Assembly: GCA_963791425.1 (NCBI GenBank)
Contig: CAWBSE010000002.1
Coordinates: 1 to 64,000 of the forward strand
From: DATBLE01 sp963791425
GTDB lineage: Bacteria > Actinomycetota > Thermoleophilia > Gaiellales > Gaiellaceae
Direction of reading: 5' to 3'
DNA: 64,000 nt
Shown: in pieces, positions 40,260 through 51,969 of the stretch
Layout: each line of letters opens with the position of its first letter
Position numbering within the stretch: position 1 is the first letter of the stretch
Program-made: the position numbers and the translations under genes
The notes under the pieces: model-generated
Database searches by the model: none
Told to the model about the DNA's origin: nothing
The model's input: only the letters and a program-made list of their open reading frames with translations

Positions 40260-43200
40260 ATGGACGGCGCCGTGCCCTGCCCTTCTTGCCAGACGGAGAA
40301 CGCCGCCGGAAGCAAGTTCTGCAGCGAGTGTGGCACCGCGCTCGCCCGTAGCTGCACCTCGTGCGGGGCCCTCGTCGCACCGACGGCGAAGTTCTGCGCG
40401 GAGTGCGGGAGCGCACTCGCGGGCACCGCCGCTCCGGCCGCGCCGGCGCCTGCGCCGACCCCGGTCGCCGAGCGGCGCCTCGTCACCGTGCTCTTCGCAG
40501 ACCTGGTCGGCTTCACGTCGCAGTCGGAGAGCCGCGACGCCGAGGAGACCCGCGAGCTGCTCTCGCTCTACTTCGAGACCGCCCGGAACGTGATCGAGCG
40601 CTACGGCGGCCGGGTCGAGAAGTTCATCGGCGACGCGGTGATGGCGCTCTGGGGCGCACCCGTCGCGCAGGAGGACGACGCCGAGCGCGGCGTCCGGGCG
40701 GCGCTCGAGCTGGTCTCGGCGGTCGAGGGGCTCGGCGCCGACGTTCGCGTGCGCGCCGGGGTGCTGACCGGCGAGGCGGCGGTGACGATCGGCGCCGAGG
40801 GCGAGGGCATGGTCGCCGGCGACCTGGTCAACACCGCCTCCCGCGTCCAGTCGGCGGCCGAGCCGGGAACGGTGCTGGTCGGCGACTCCACCCGCCGCGC
40901 CAGCGATGCAGCGATCGCCTACGAGGACGGCGGCATCCACGAGGTGAAGGGCAAGACCGAGCCGCTCCAGCTGTGGCGCGCGCTGCGCGTGATCGCCAAC
41001 CGCGGCGGCGAGGGGCGCTCGGCCGGGCTCGAGCCGCCGTTCGTCGGGCGCGACCGCGAGCTGCGGCTCGTCAAGGAGCTCTTCCACGCCTCCGCCGAGG
41101 AGGAGAAGGCGCACCTGCTCTCCGTCGTCGGCGTCGCCGGGATCGGCAAGTCGCGCCTCGCGTGGGAGTTCGAGAAGTACATCGACGGGCTCGTCGCGAG
41201 CGTGTGGTGGCACAAGGGCCGCTGCCTCGCGTACGGCGACGCGATCGCCTACTGGGCGCTCGCGGAGATGGTGCGCATGCGCGCGCGGATCGGCGAGGAC
41301 GAGCCGGCCGACAGCGCGCAGGCCAAGCTGACCGCAGGCGATCGAGCAGTTCGTCTCCGATCCGGAGGAGCGCGCCTTCGTCGAGCCGCGGCTCCAGCAG
41401 CTGCTCGGCCTGACCGACCGTGTGCGCGCCCGACCGCGAGGATCTCTTCTCCGGGCTGGCGGATGTTCTTCGAGCGGATGGCCGAGCAGCGGGCCCGTCG
41501 TGCTGATCTTCGAGGACATCCAGTGGGCCGACTCGGCCCTCGTCGAGTTCGTCGAGTACCTGCTCGAATGGTCGCGGAACCTGCCGATCTTCGTGATCAC
41601 GCTCGCCCGGCCCGAGATCTCCGACCGCCACCCGAACTGGGGGCTCGGGCACGCGGCGCTTCAGCTCGCTCTTCCTCGAGCCGCTTGCCCGGGAGGCGAT
41701 CGACGCGCTCCTGCCGGGCTCGTGCCCGGCCTGCCGACGCAGCGTCGCGCGCAGATCCGAGACCGCGCCGACGGCATTCCGCTCTACGCGGTCGAGACCG
41801 TGCGCATGCTCCTCGACCGCGGGCTGCTCGAACGCGCACGGCGACGAGTACCGGCCGGTCGGCGAGATCGACGACCCTCGACGTCCCGGAGACGCTGCAG
41901 GCACTGATCGCCGCCCGCCTCGACGGGCTCGACCCGGAGGAGCGGCGGCTGCTCGGCGACGCCTCGGTGCTCGGCAAGACGTTCAGCGTCGCGGTCTGGC
42001 CGCTCTCTCGGGCTCGAGCGAGGAGGCGACGACGCCGCTGCTCGCGCGGACTCGTCCGCAAGGAGGTGCTCGCGCTCGAGTCCGACCCGCGCTCGCCCGA
42101 GCGTGGCCAGTACGGGTTCCTCCAGGCGCTCGTCCAGCGCGTCGCCTACGAGACCCTGTCCCGCCACGACCGGAAGGCGAAGCACCTGCGCGCGGCCGAC
42201 TACCTCGCCGAGGAGGCCGGGATCGATCCCGACGAGATCGCGGAGGTGATCGCCGCCCACTACCTCGACGCGTACCGCGCGGACGAGGGCGCAGACGATG
42301 CCGAGGCGATCCAGGCCGCCGGGCGTGAGTGGCTGATCCGTGCCGGCGAGCGCGCGGCCGCGCTCGCAGCGCCGCAGGATGCGAGGCGCGCGTTCGACCA
42401 GGCGAGCGAGCTCGCCGCCGGTCCGCTCGAGCGCGCGTCGCTCGTCGAGCGCGCGGGAAACCTCGCGATCGACGCGTACGAGGATGCGGTGGCGGTCGAC
42501 CGTCTCGCAGAGGCCCAGGACCTGTTCGAGTCGGCGGGGAAGACGCACGACGCCGCACGCGCGGCAGCACAGCGGAGCCGTGCGCTCTGGAACCTGGGCC
42601 GTATCGAGGAAGCGATCGATCTGCTCGAGCCGGCGTACGCCGTGCTGTCCGCCGACGAGCCCGATGCGGACGTGGCGATGCTCGCCGCGGAGTCGGCGCG
42701 GGTCCACCACTTTGCCGGCCACGCCGAGATCGCGGTCGAGCGCGTCGAGTTTGCGCTCCGGATCGCCGAGGAGCAGGTGCTGCCCGAGGTGCTCTCGCAC
42801 GCTCTGAACACCAAGGCGCTCCTCCGCATGGGCGGGCCGCACGAGAGCCACGCGCTGCTGCGAGAGGCACTCGACATCGCACTCGCGCACGACCTCGTCC
42901 AGGCCGCGCTCCGCGCCTACAACAACCTGATGGTGGTCTGTTACACGATGGATAGGCGCGAGGAGCTCGATCGGTCGTGGTCGACGCGCTCGAGCTCGCC
43001 GTACGCCGCGGAGGTCGCTCGTACGCCTTCGGGTTCGGATCCAGCCGGGTCGAGTCGCTGCTCGCGCAGGGAGACTGGGCGGGCGCGATCGAGCTCGCCG
43101 AGCAGTGGGTACCGGTCGAACCGACCTACCAGTCGGCCCACACCGGCCTGCTGCTCTGGCTGGCGTGGACGCACCTCGAGCGAGACGATCCCGAGGAGCT

Positions 43201-43804
43201 GCGGCGAATGCTGGCCCTCGCCGCACCGGACATGGACACCGACACCACCGACGTGCAGATGCTGGGCAACGTCTTCTGGCGGCGGATCCTGATGGCCGCC
43301 GCCGACGGGCGGCCCGCTGATGCAGCCGCCGAGGTCAACCGGCTGGTCGAGCACCAGGCGATCCGGTTTCCGACAACGGCTGCGATCGCCCTGGGCATGG
43401 GGTTGGACTGGCCCAGGAAACCGGAGACGTGTCCGCGCTGGTGCCGGCGGCCGACCTGCTCGCCGCGGACCCCGCGTGGGATGCGCTCACGGCAGCTCGA
43501 GCTCGAGATCGCCCGCGTCCGCGGTGTTGCGGCATCGCTGGCGGGGAATCACGAGCAGGCGGTCGATCACTTCGTAACGGCGCTCTGGGCGGCGAGGAAC
43601 CTCGGTGAATCCCTGTGGATCGCCCGGGTTCTCGCCGACTACGCCCAGGCGCTGGTGCGTGCAGGACGGGCCGACGAGGCAGAGCCGTTGGCGGCCGAGG
43701 CGCGCGAGGCCTTCGAGCGGATGGGCGCGGTGCGGGCGCTCGCCCGGCTCGACGCCGGCATGCCTGCCAACGTGCCGCTTAGCCGCGCAGCTGCAGGACG
43801 TTGA
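40260..43804 (+). pseudogene. Adenylate/guanylate cyclase-ATPase-TPR regulator, broken by many frameshifts
   Basis: From ATG 40260: two zinc ribbons (CPSCQTENAAGSKFCSECG, CTSCGALVAPTAKFCAECG), a class III cyclase domain (VTVLFADLVGFTSQSE, EKFIGDAVMALWG; about residues 75-245), then an AAA/NB-ARC-like ATPase with Walker A GVAGIGKSRLA, and a long TPR region to TAG/TGA at 43804. The cyclase part is intact. From about 41335 the frame moves about ten times before 43500 (for example at 41335, 41420, 41455, 41495, 41660, 41710, 41840, 41875, 42005-42050, 42970, 43410), mostly by +1. Read through, a normal protein of about 1,170 residues emerges. It may be a decayed gene or a run of sequence errors. 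Confidence 0.8.
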
Positions 43805-43863
43805 ACGCCAGCTGCGGCCGGGCGAAGCCTTCGCCTCAGATTGCGTCAACCATGACGCGACGG

Positions 43864-46713
<2,850 letters not shown>

Positions 46714-46747
46714 TCGGAGACAGTCTAACGATCGAACGTGTGTTCGT

Positions 46748-46897
46748 CTAGCGCGTGCGGCGACGGGCTGCGCGGGCGGCGCCGATGGCGAGCCACGCGC
46801 CCGTGCAGATGAACGCGAGCCCGACCATCGGCGCGGGCCAGGGCATCAGGACCAGGGTCAGTCCGATGAACGCGACGAGGGAGGCGACCAGCGGCAC
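46748..46897 (-). CDS. Small two-span membrane protein
   Basis: From GTG 46897 the frame gives PLVASLVAFIGLTLVLM, a PWPAP turn, MVGLAFICTGAWLAIGAA and a basic tail RRRTR before TAG: 49 residues with two membrane spans. There is no other in-frame start before an upstream stop. The ribosome binding site is weak. It lies between uvrA and another small membrane gene on the same strand, in a spot where a gene is otherwise missing. Confidence 0.45.
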   Translation of the reverse strand: MPLVASLVAFIGLTLVLMPWPAPMVGLAFICTGAWLAIGAARAARRRTR

Positions 46898-46945
46898 AGC
46901 CGCAACGAGTTCTGCACCGGAACGGGGTTCTCCTGCCGGGGGCGC

Positions 46946-47185
46946 TTAGGCGCGGCGCCAGCGGCCGAACACGAGGCCGCCGACCGTGAACCCGAGCCCG
47001 AACGTGCCGACGGCGAAGGCGCCCACTGCGACCGCCTTGCGCCAGGTCGACATCTGCCGCCAGCGCCCGAGCGCCTCTTCTTCCTCGGCGGTCAGGGGCT
47101 CGCCGCGGCGCTGCTTGCGGAGTGCGCCCCCGGCCCGCAGGCCGAGGTAGAGATCCTCGACGATCTCGGCCGGCTCGTCCATCAC
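46946..47185 (-). CDS. Small membrane-anchored hypothetical protein
   Basis: A 79-residue protein. The N-terminal half is acidic to basic (MMDEPAEIVEDLYLGLRAGG, TAEEEEALGRWRQMSTWRKA) and cytosolic; the C-terminal part (VAVGAFAVGTFGLGFTVGGLVFG) is one glycine-rich span. I know of no function. It diverges from the metallophosphoesterase gene with about 28 bases between starts. Confidence 0.55.
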   Translation of the reverse strand: MMDEPAEIVEDLYLGLRAGGALRKQRRGEPLTAEEEEALGRWRQMSTWRKAVAVGAFAVGTFGLGFTVGGLVFGRWRRA

Positions 47186-47212
47186 ACCGTGAGTTTATAG
47201 GCTGGGCCGGAG

Positions 47213-48022
47213 GTGGCAGCACGGATTCTCCACGTCTCGGACCTGCACGTCGGCGCCCACGAGGGCCCCGACGTCGCCGGCGCGCTGGGCGCGCTCGTCG
47301 CCAGGCTGCAGCCCGCCCTCATCGTCGCCAGCGGCGACCTGACGCACCGCGGCCGGCGTGAGCAGCACGAGCAGGCGGCGGCGCTGCTGCGCGGGCTCGG
47401 CCCGCCGGTCGTCGCCGTCCCGGGCAATCACGACATTCCGTACTCCTTCCCCGCACGGTTCACGACACCGTGGGCGGAATTCGAGCGGCAGTGGGAGACG
47501 ACCCGGCCGGTGCACGTGTCCGACGGAGTCTGCTTCGTCGGGATCAACTCGGTCCGGCCCTGGCGGCACCAATCCGGCGGGGTGCACGACGAGCAGCTGG
47601 AGTGGGCGGCGCGGCAGCTCTCGGCCGCACCGGCGGGTGCGTTGCGCATGGTCGCCATGCACCACCAGATGATCGGAGCGCCTTGGCGGACGCGGAAGCG
47701 CCCGGTCGCGCGCCGCAATCACGTCCTAGGCACGCTCGTCGACGCGGGCGCGGAGCTGATCGTCTCCGGCCACACCCACCAGGGCGCCGTCGCCGAGCGG
47801 CACGAGTTCGAGGTCTGGTCGGAGGGCCTGCCGGGAGCGGTCGTCGTGACCACTCCGGGCTTCGGCCAGCCCCGCCCCCACCGGCGGGGCGAGGCCCGCG
47901 GCCTGATGGTCTACGAGGCCGACGGGCGCACGCTCACGGCGCACACGTACATCTGGCGGGACGGCGACTGGGGCCTGACCGCGACCCGCCGCTTCCCTCG
48001 TGGTTCGGGGCCCCTGGTCTAG
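47213..48022 (+). CDS. Calcineurin-like metallophosphoesterase
   Basis: A 269-residue enzyme with all metal-site blocks: ILHVSDLHVGA (D-x-H), VASGDLTHRG (G-D), VPGNHDIPY (G-N-H-D), AMHHQMIGAP (H), VSGHTHQGAV (G-H-x-H). A two-metal centre would cleave phosphomono- or diesters, perhaps cyclic nucleotides or phospholipids. GTG 47213 is the start; GGAGG overlaps it closely. No signal peptide. Confidence 0.88.
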   Translation: MAARILHVSDLHVGAHEGPDVAGALGALVARLQPALIVASGDLTHRGRREQHEQAAALLRGLGPPVVAVPGNHDIPYSFPARFTTPWAEFERQWETTRPVHVSDGVCFVGINSVRPWRHQSGGVHDEQLEWAARQLSAAPAGALRMVAMHHQMIGAPWRTRKRPVARRNHVLGTLVDAGAELIVSGHTHQGAVAERHEFEVWSEGLPGAVVVTTPGFGQPRPHRRGEARGLMVYEADGRTLTAHTYIWRDGDWGLTATRRFPRGSGPLV

Positions 48023-48087
48023 CCGAACGCGAACCGCGCACAGATCACCAGGGCGATCGCCGCGAAGATCACGAGTGTCCTCGACAC
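48019..48087 (-). CDS. Possible 22-residue membrane peptide
   Basis: GTG at 48087 gives SRTLVIFAAIALVICARFAF, Gly, and a TAG at 48019-48021: one hydrophobic segment, ending against the metallophosphoesterase stop. No clear ribosome binding site. It could be a real microprotein or the decayed end of a longer membrane gene; I keep it only as a candidate. Confidence 0.2.
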   Translation of the reverse strand: MSRTLVIFAAIALVICARFAFG

Positions 48088-48099
48088 TGGGCGGGATCC

Positions 48100-48320
48100 A
48101 ACACCACGGACCGGACGTGGTCAACGGCCCGAGCGCCGAAATCCACGCACGATGCGGCCTTTGCACCGTGTCCGAAACGGCCACGGCTGGTGCCAGGCAC
48201 AAGACATGGCCGGAACGGACAGCCATGGTCGCTTCGTCCCGGGAATCGGCCCGGCGCGGGCCGAAACAGACATGTCGCGTGCCTGGCACCGGACGTGACT
48301 CCGGGCGCGACGGCCGGAAT
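48100..48320. repeat. Dispersed palindrome-family repeat cluster, copies 5 and 6
   Basis: The gap between the metallophosphoesterase and uvrB contains GTGTCCGAAACGG (48168-48180), then GGTGCCAGGCAC at 48189-48200 followed by AAGACATGGCCGGAACGGAC, and an inverted copy at 48269-48297 that matches the tsaB copy base for base. The two copies face each other and could fold into one large hairpin of about 110 bases. No gene of quality is seen in this stretch. Confidence 0.7.
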
Positions 48321-48328
48321 GGACAGCG

Positions 48329-50326
48329 CTAGGCCGAGACGGCGATGAGCTCCCGCCGTAGCTCCTTGATCTCGTCGCGGAGCTTGGCGGCGTACTCGAA
48401 GCGGAGCTCCTCGGCGGCGGTGAACATCTCCTCCTCGAGCTCGACGATCAGGCGCTCGAGCTCCGCCGGCTGCAGGCCCTCGACCTTCGTCTTGCCGCGG
48501 CGGCGGCTCGACGGGACGTTCGGCGAGTCCATGATCAGGAACTCGGCGATGTCGGAGACCGTCTTCACGATCGACAGCGGCGTGATCCCGTGCTCCTCGT
48601 TGTACGCGAGCTGCTTCTCGCGCCGGCGGTTCGTCTCGCTCAGCGCGCCCTCGATCGCCTCGGTCATCTTGTCGCCGTAGAGCAACACCCGCCCGTTCAC
48701 GTTGCGCGCGGCGCGGCCGATCGTCTGGATCAGCGCCGTCTTGCCGCGCAGGAAGCCTTCCTTGTCGGCGTCGAGGATCGCGACCAGCGTCACCTCCGGC
48801 AGGTCGAGCCCCTCGCGCAGCAGGTTGACGCCGACGAGGACGTCGTACTCGCCCAGACGCAGGTCGCGGATGATCCGGATCCGCTCGATCGTGTCGATCT
48901 CGGAGTGCAGGTACCGCGCCTTCACGCCCGCCTCGAGCAGGTAGTCGGTCAGGTCCTCGGCCATCTTCTTCGTCAGCGTGGTGACGAGGACGCGCTCGCC
49001 GGCCTCCTCGCGCTTGCGAATCTCGTTCAGGAGGTCGTCGATCTGGTTCTTGGTCGCCCGCACCTCGACCTCGGGGTCGACGACGAACGTCGGGCGGATC
49101 AGCTGCTCGGCGATCACCTTCGAGTTGCGCAGCTCGAACGGCCCCGGCGTCGCCGAGACGAACACGAGCTGCGGCACCCGCTCGAGGAACTCGTCGAAGC
49201 GAAGCGGCCGGTTGTCGAGCGCCGACGGCAGGCGGAACCCGAAGTCGATCAGCGTCTGCTTGCGCGAGCGGTCGCCCTCGTACATGCCGCCGATCTGCGG
49301 CACCGTCTGGTGCGACTCGTCGACGAAGACGATGAAGTCCTCGGGGAAGTAGTCCAGCAGCGTGAAGGGGTGCGATCCCTGCGGCCGGCCCTCGAGGTGC
49401 CGCGAGTAGTTCTCGATCCCGTTGCAGAAGCCGAGCTCGCGCATCATCTCCAGGTCGTACTCGGTGCGCTGGCGCAGGCGGTGGGCCTCGAGCTGCTTCC
49501 CCTGCGACTCGAACATCCGGATCTGCTCGTCGAGCTCGTGGCGGATGTCGTCCACGGCCCGCTCGACCGTCGGCGTCGACGTCACGTACTCGGTCGCCGG
49601 CCAGATCACGAGGTTGTCGAGCCGGGCGTAGATCTCGCCGGTGAGCGGGTCGAAGTGGGAGATCGACTCGACGTCGTCGCCGAAGAAGGAGATGCGGTAC
49701 GCCGTCTCGGAGTTCGCCGGCTGCACCTCGACGACGTCGCCCTTGACGCGGAAGCGCCCGCGCGCGAGGACGGTGTCGTTGCGCACGTACTGGCTCTCGA
49801 TCAGCATCCGCAGCGCGTCGTCGCGGTCGATCGTCTCCCCCACGTTCAGGACGAGCACCCGCCCGCGCCACTCCTCCGGCGAGCCCAGGCCGTAGATGCA
49901 CGAGACCGAGGCGACCACGACCACGTCGCGGCGCGAGAACAGCGCGGAGGTCGCGTTCAGCCGCAGCCGCGAAATGTCGTCGTTCCGCGACGAGTCCTTC
50001 TCGATGTACAGGTCGGCCTGGGGGACGTACGCCTCGGGCTGGTAGTAGTCGTAGTACGAGACGAAGTACTCGACCGCGTTCTCGGGGAACAGCTCGCGGA
50101 ACTCGTTGCACAGCTGCGCGGCCAGCGTCTTGTTGTGGGCGATGACGAGCGCCGGACGGCCGACCTTCTCGATCGTCCACGCCATCGTCGCCGTCTTGCC
50201 GGTGCCGGTCGCGCCGAGCAGCGTCTGGTAGCGCTCGCCCGCCGTGATCGACTCGGCCAGGATCTCGATCGCCTGCGGCTGGTCGCCCGTCGGCCCGTAC
50301 TCGCCCGATGTCTTGAACTCGGCCAC
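48329..50326 (-). CDS. uvrB: Excinuclease ABC subunit UvrB
   Basis: A 665-residue helicase-like protein of nucleotide excision repair. GDQPQAIEIL and LLGATGTGKTATMAWTIE (Walker A) lie at the start; YVSYYDYYQPEAYVPQ-like FVSYYDYYQPEAYVPQADLY is the beta-hairpin that probes DNA; FVDESHQTVPQIGGMYEGD and FVSATPGPFE are helicase motifs; LREGLDLPEVTLVAILDADK and QTIGRAARNVNGRVLLYGD follow; the final 45 residues are the UVR domain that binds UvrC. GTG 50326 or 50335 are both possible starts; I chose the first for the family-like VAEFKTSGEYGPTGDQ. Confidence 0.96.
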   Translation of the reverse strand: MAEFKTSGEYGPTGDQPQAIEILAESITAGERYQTLLGATGTGKTATMAWTIEKVGRPALVIAHNKTLAAQLCNEFRELFPENAVEYFVSYYDYYQPEAYVPQADLYIEKDSSRNDDISRLRLNATSALFSRRDVVVVASVSCIYGLGSPEEWRGRVLVLNVGETIDRDDALRMLIESQYVRNDTVLARGRFRVKGDVVEVQPANSETAYRISFFGDDVESISHFDPLTGEIYARLDNLVIWPATEYVTSTPTVERAVDDIRHELDEQIRMFESQGKQLEAHRLRQRTEYDLEMMRELGFCNGIENYSRHLEGRPQGSHPFTLLDYFPEDFIVFVDESHQTVPQIGGMYEGDRSRKQTLIDFGFRLPSALDNRPLRFDEFLERVPQLVFVSATPGPFELRNSKVIAEQLIRPTFVVDPEVEVRATKNQIDDLLNEIRKREEAGERVLVTTLTKKMAEDLTDYLLEAGVKARYLHSEIDTIERIRIIRDLRLGEYDVLVGVNLLREGLDLPEVTLVAILDADKEGFLRGKTALIQTIGRAARNVNGRVLLYGDKMTEAIEGALSETNRRREKQLAYNEEHGITPLSIVKTVSDIAEFLIMDSPNVPSSRRRGKTKVEGLQPAELERLIVELEEEMFTAAEELRFEYAAKLRDEIKELRRELIAVSA

Positions 50327-50369
50327 CCGGCACACAAAGTACCGGCGGCGGGCCAGTACAATCGGCGCC

Positions 50370-50738
50370 GTGAAGCGTGTCGTCGTCGTCGCGCTCGTGG
50401 CGCTGGTCGCCGTTCCGTTCGCGCCGGCCGCACGCACGCCGACCACAGCGGAGAAGGCACGGATCGTGAAGGGCCTCCCGGCGTTCTACCACCAGCCGTG
50501 CATCCGCACGAAGGTCCGGATCTCCACCGTCGACGCGCACTACGCCTCGGTCTGGTTCACCTTCGTCAAGCCGAACCAGAAGGGCTGCAGCCCGTTCGAC
50601 GGTCAGGTGATCATGAAGCGGGTGACCGCGACCACCTGGAAGAAGATCCTCGAGGGAAGCTCCTGGGACTGCCGGATGAAGGGTGTTCCGAAGGGCGTCA
50701 TCAAGGACGTCATCGGAACCTGCATCCCGCCCGGCTAG
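50370..50738 (+). CDS. Small secreted protein with two cysteine pairs
   Basis: A 122-residue protein from GTG 50370. Residues 1-21 are a signal peptide (KRVVVVALVALVAVPFAPAA). The mature part is basic with four cysteines (HQPCIRTK, QKGCSPFD, SWDCRMKG, GTCIPPG), which suggests two disulfides outside the cell. No family is recognised. It is divergent from uvrB with about 44 bases between starts, and ends in a four-base overlap with the convergent oxidoreductase gene. Confidence 0.55.
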   Translation: MKRVVVVALVALVAVPFAPAARTPTTAEKARIVKGLPAFYHQPCIRTKVRISTVDAHYASVWFTFVKPNQKGCSPFDGQVIMKRVTATTWKKILEGSSWDCRMKGVPKGVIKDVIGTCIPPG

Positions 50739-51151
50739 ACGGGCTCGAGCACGACGACCGGGATCCGCCGGGTCGTCTTCTCCTGGTACGACGCGTACGA
50801 CGAATAGAGGGCGACCATCTCCGCCCACAGCCGCTCGCGCTCCTCGCCCTCGGCGTCCCGCGCGCGGACGCGGCGGTGCTCCCGCCCGATCTGGACGTCC
50901 GCCTCGGCGTTCTGGAGGTTGAAGTACCACGAAGGACTCTTCGGCGCGCCGCCCATGGACGCGATCACGACGAGGTCGTCGCCGTCCGTGCCGTACAGCA
51001 GCGGGGTCGTCCGCCGCTTGCCGGTCTTGCGGCCCGCGACCGTGAGCAGCAGCACCGGCGCCTTCCCGACGTGACCGCCGAACTTGCCGCCGGTCCAGCG
51101 GTAGAGCGCGTTGTGGGCGCCGCCCACCACGCGGAGGAACAGCTTCTTCAC
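50735..51151 (-). CDS. Deazaflavin (F420)-dependent nitroreductase-family oxidoreductase
   Basis: A 138-residue split-barrel protein of the DDN/DUF385 family. LLLTVAGRKTGKRRTTPLLY and DDLVVIASMGGAPKSPSW are the F420-binding signature; WYFNLQNAEADVQIG follows. It starts at GTG 51151 over the pabC stop (GTGA). Such enzymes use reduced F420 to reduce quinones or other electron-poor compounds. The N-terminus (VKKLFLRVVGGAHNALYRW) is amphipathic and may touch the membrane. It implies the host makes F420. Confidence 0.87.
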   Translation of the reverse strand: MKKLFLRVVGGAHNALYRWTGGKFGGHVGKAPVLLLTVAGRKTGKRRTTPLLYGTDGDDLVVIASMGGAPKSPSWYFNLQNAEADVQIGREHRRVRARDAEGEERERLWAEMVALYSSYASYQEKTTRRIPVVVLEPV

Positions 51152-51969
51152 GCCGCCATCCCCCGGAGCGCCGACTGCAGCGCCGCGGCGGCCGGGCCGC
51201 GCCCGAACGGCGTGCCGTCGACCGCGATCACGGGCATCACTTCGCGCACGGAAGACGTCGTGAAAACCTCGTCGGATTCGAGCATCTCCCCGAGAGCGTA
51301 CGTGCCCTGAACCAGGTCGTACCCGGCGGCCGGCGCGGCGTCGATCACGGCGCCCCGGGTCACCCCCGCGAGGATGCCGAGTTCGAGCGACGGCGTGAAC
51401 AGCGTCGAGCCCCGCCGCCACCAGACGTTCGTCACCGGCCCCTCGAGCACGACCCCGTCGTCGCGTACGAACACCGCGTCGTCGGCGCCGCGCGCGCGGG
51501 CCTCCGACTCGGCGGCCATGTTCACCGCGTAGCTCGTCGACTTGACGCCGCCGAGCAGCCACGGCGCCTCGGCGCGGACGCCGAGCAGCGAGATCAGCGC
51601 GAGCCCGCGCTCACGGCGTTCCTCGAGACCGTCGGGGAGCGCGCTGACGAGCGCCAGCGGCACGGGGTCGCCCGCGCCTTCACGGCCGGGCGTGAGGTAG
51701 AGGCGCAGCACCGCGTCGGGCGCGCCCGCCGCGTCCAGCACCTGGGCGGCGAGCTCCTCGAAGCCGCCGGGCCAGGCGATGCCGAGGCGCTCCGCGGATC
51801 CGCGCATCCGCGCGACGTGCTCGGCGAACCGAAACGGTTTCCCGCCGTACACGCGCAGGGTCTCGAAGGCCGCGCGACCGCGCAGCAGCGCCTCGTCGTC
51901 GGCGAGCAGCACCGGCTGGTCGACGGGGACCAGCCCACGACCTCCGACGGCGACGGCGAGAAGATTCAC
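51148..51969 (-). CDS. pabC: Aminodeoxychorismate lyase-like class IV aminotransferase
   Basis: A 273-residue PLP enzyme of fold type IV. RGRAAFETLRVYGGKPFRF is the N-terminal block; GGVKSTSYAVNMAAESEA carries the PLP lysine; VLEGPVTNVWW and GILAGVTRGAVI bind the cofactor. Its GTG start overlaps the pabB stop, so lyase function for 4-aminobenzoate (folate) fits better than branched-chain aminotransferase. The oxidoreductase gene follows it by overlap. Confidence 0.85.
   Translation of the reverse strand: MNLLAVAVGGRGLVPVDQPVLLADDEALLRGRAAFETLRVYGGKPFRFAEHVARMRGSAERLGIAWPGGFEELAAQVLDAAGAPDAVLRLYLTPGREGAGDPVPLALVSALPDGLEERRERGLALISLLGVRAEAPWLLGGVKSTSYAVNMAAESEARARGADDAVFVRDDGVVLEGPVTNVWWRRGSTLFTPSLELGILAGVTRGAVIDAAPAAGYDLVQGTYALGEMLESDEVFTTSSVREVMPVIAVDGTPFGRGPAAAALQSALRGMAA

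Noticed and set aside
41330..43500. Programmed ribosomal frameshifting in the cyclase gene
   Set aside because: There are about ten shifts without a common slippery motif; errors or decay explain them better.
48069..50930. 953-codon minus-strand frame overlapping uvrB
   Set aside because: Different frame on the same strand as uvrB with no conserved motif; uvrB explains the region.
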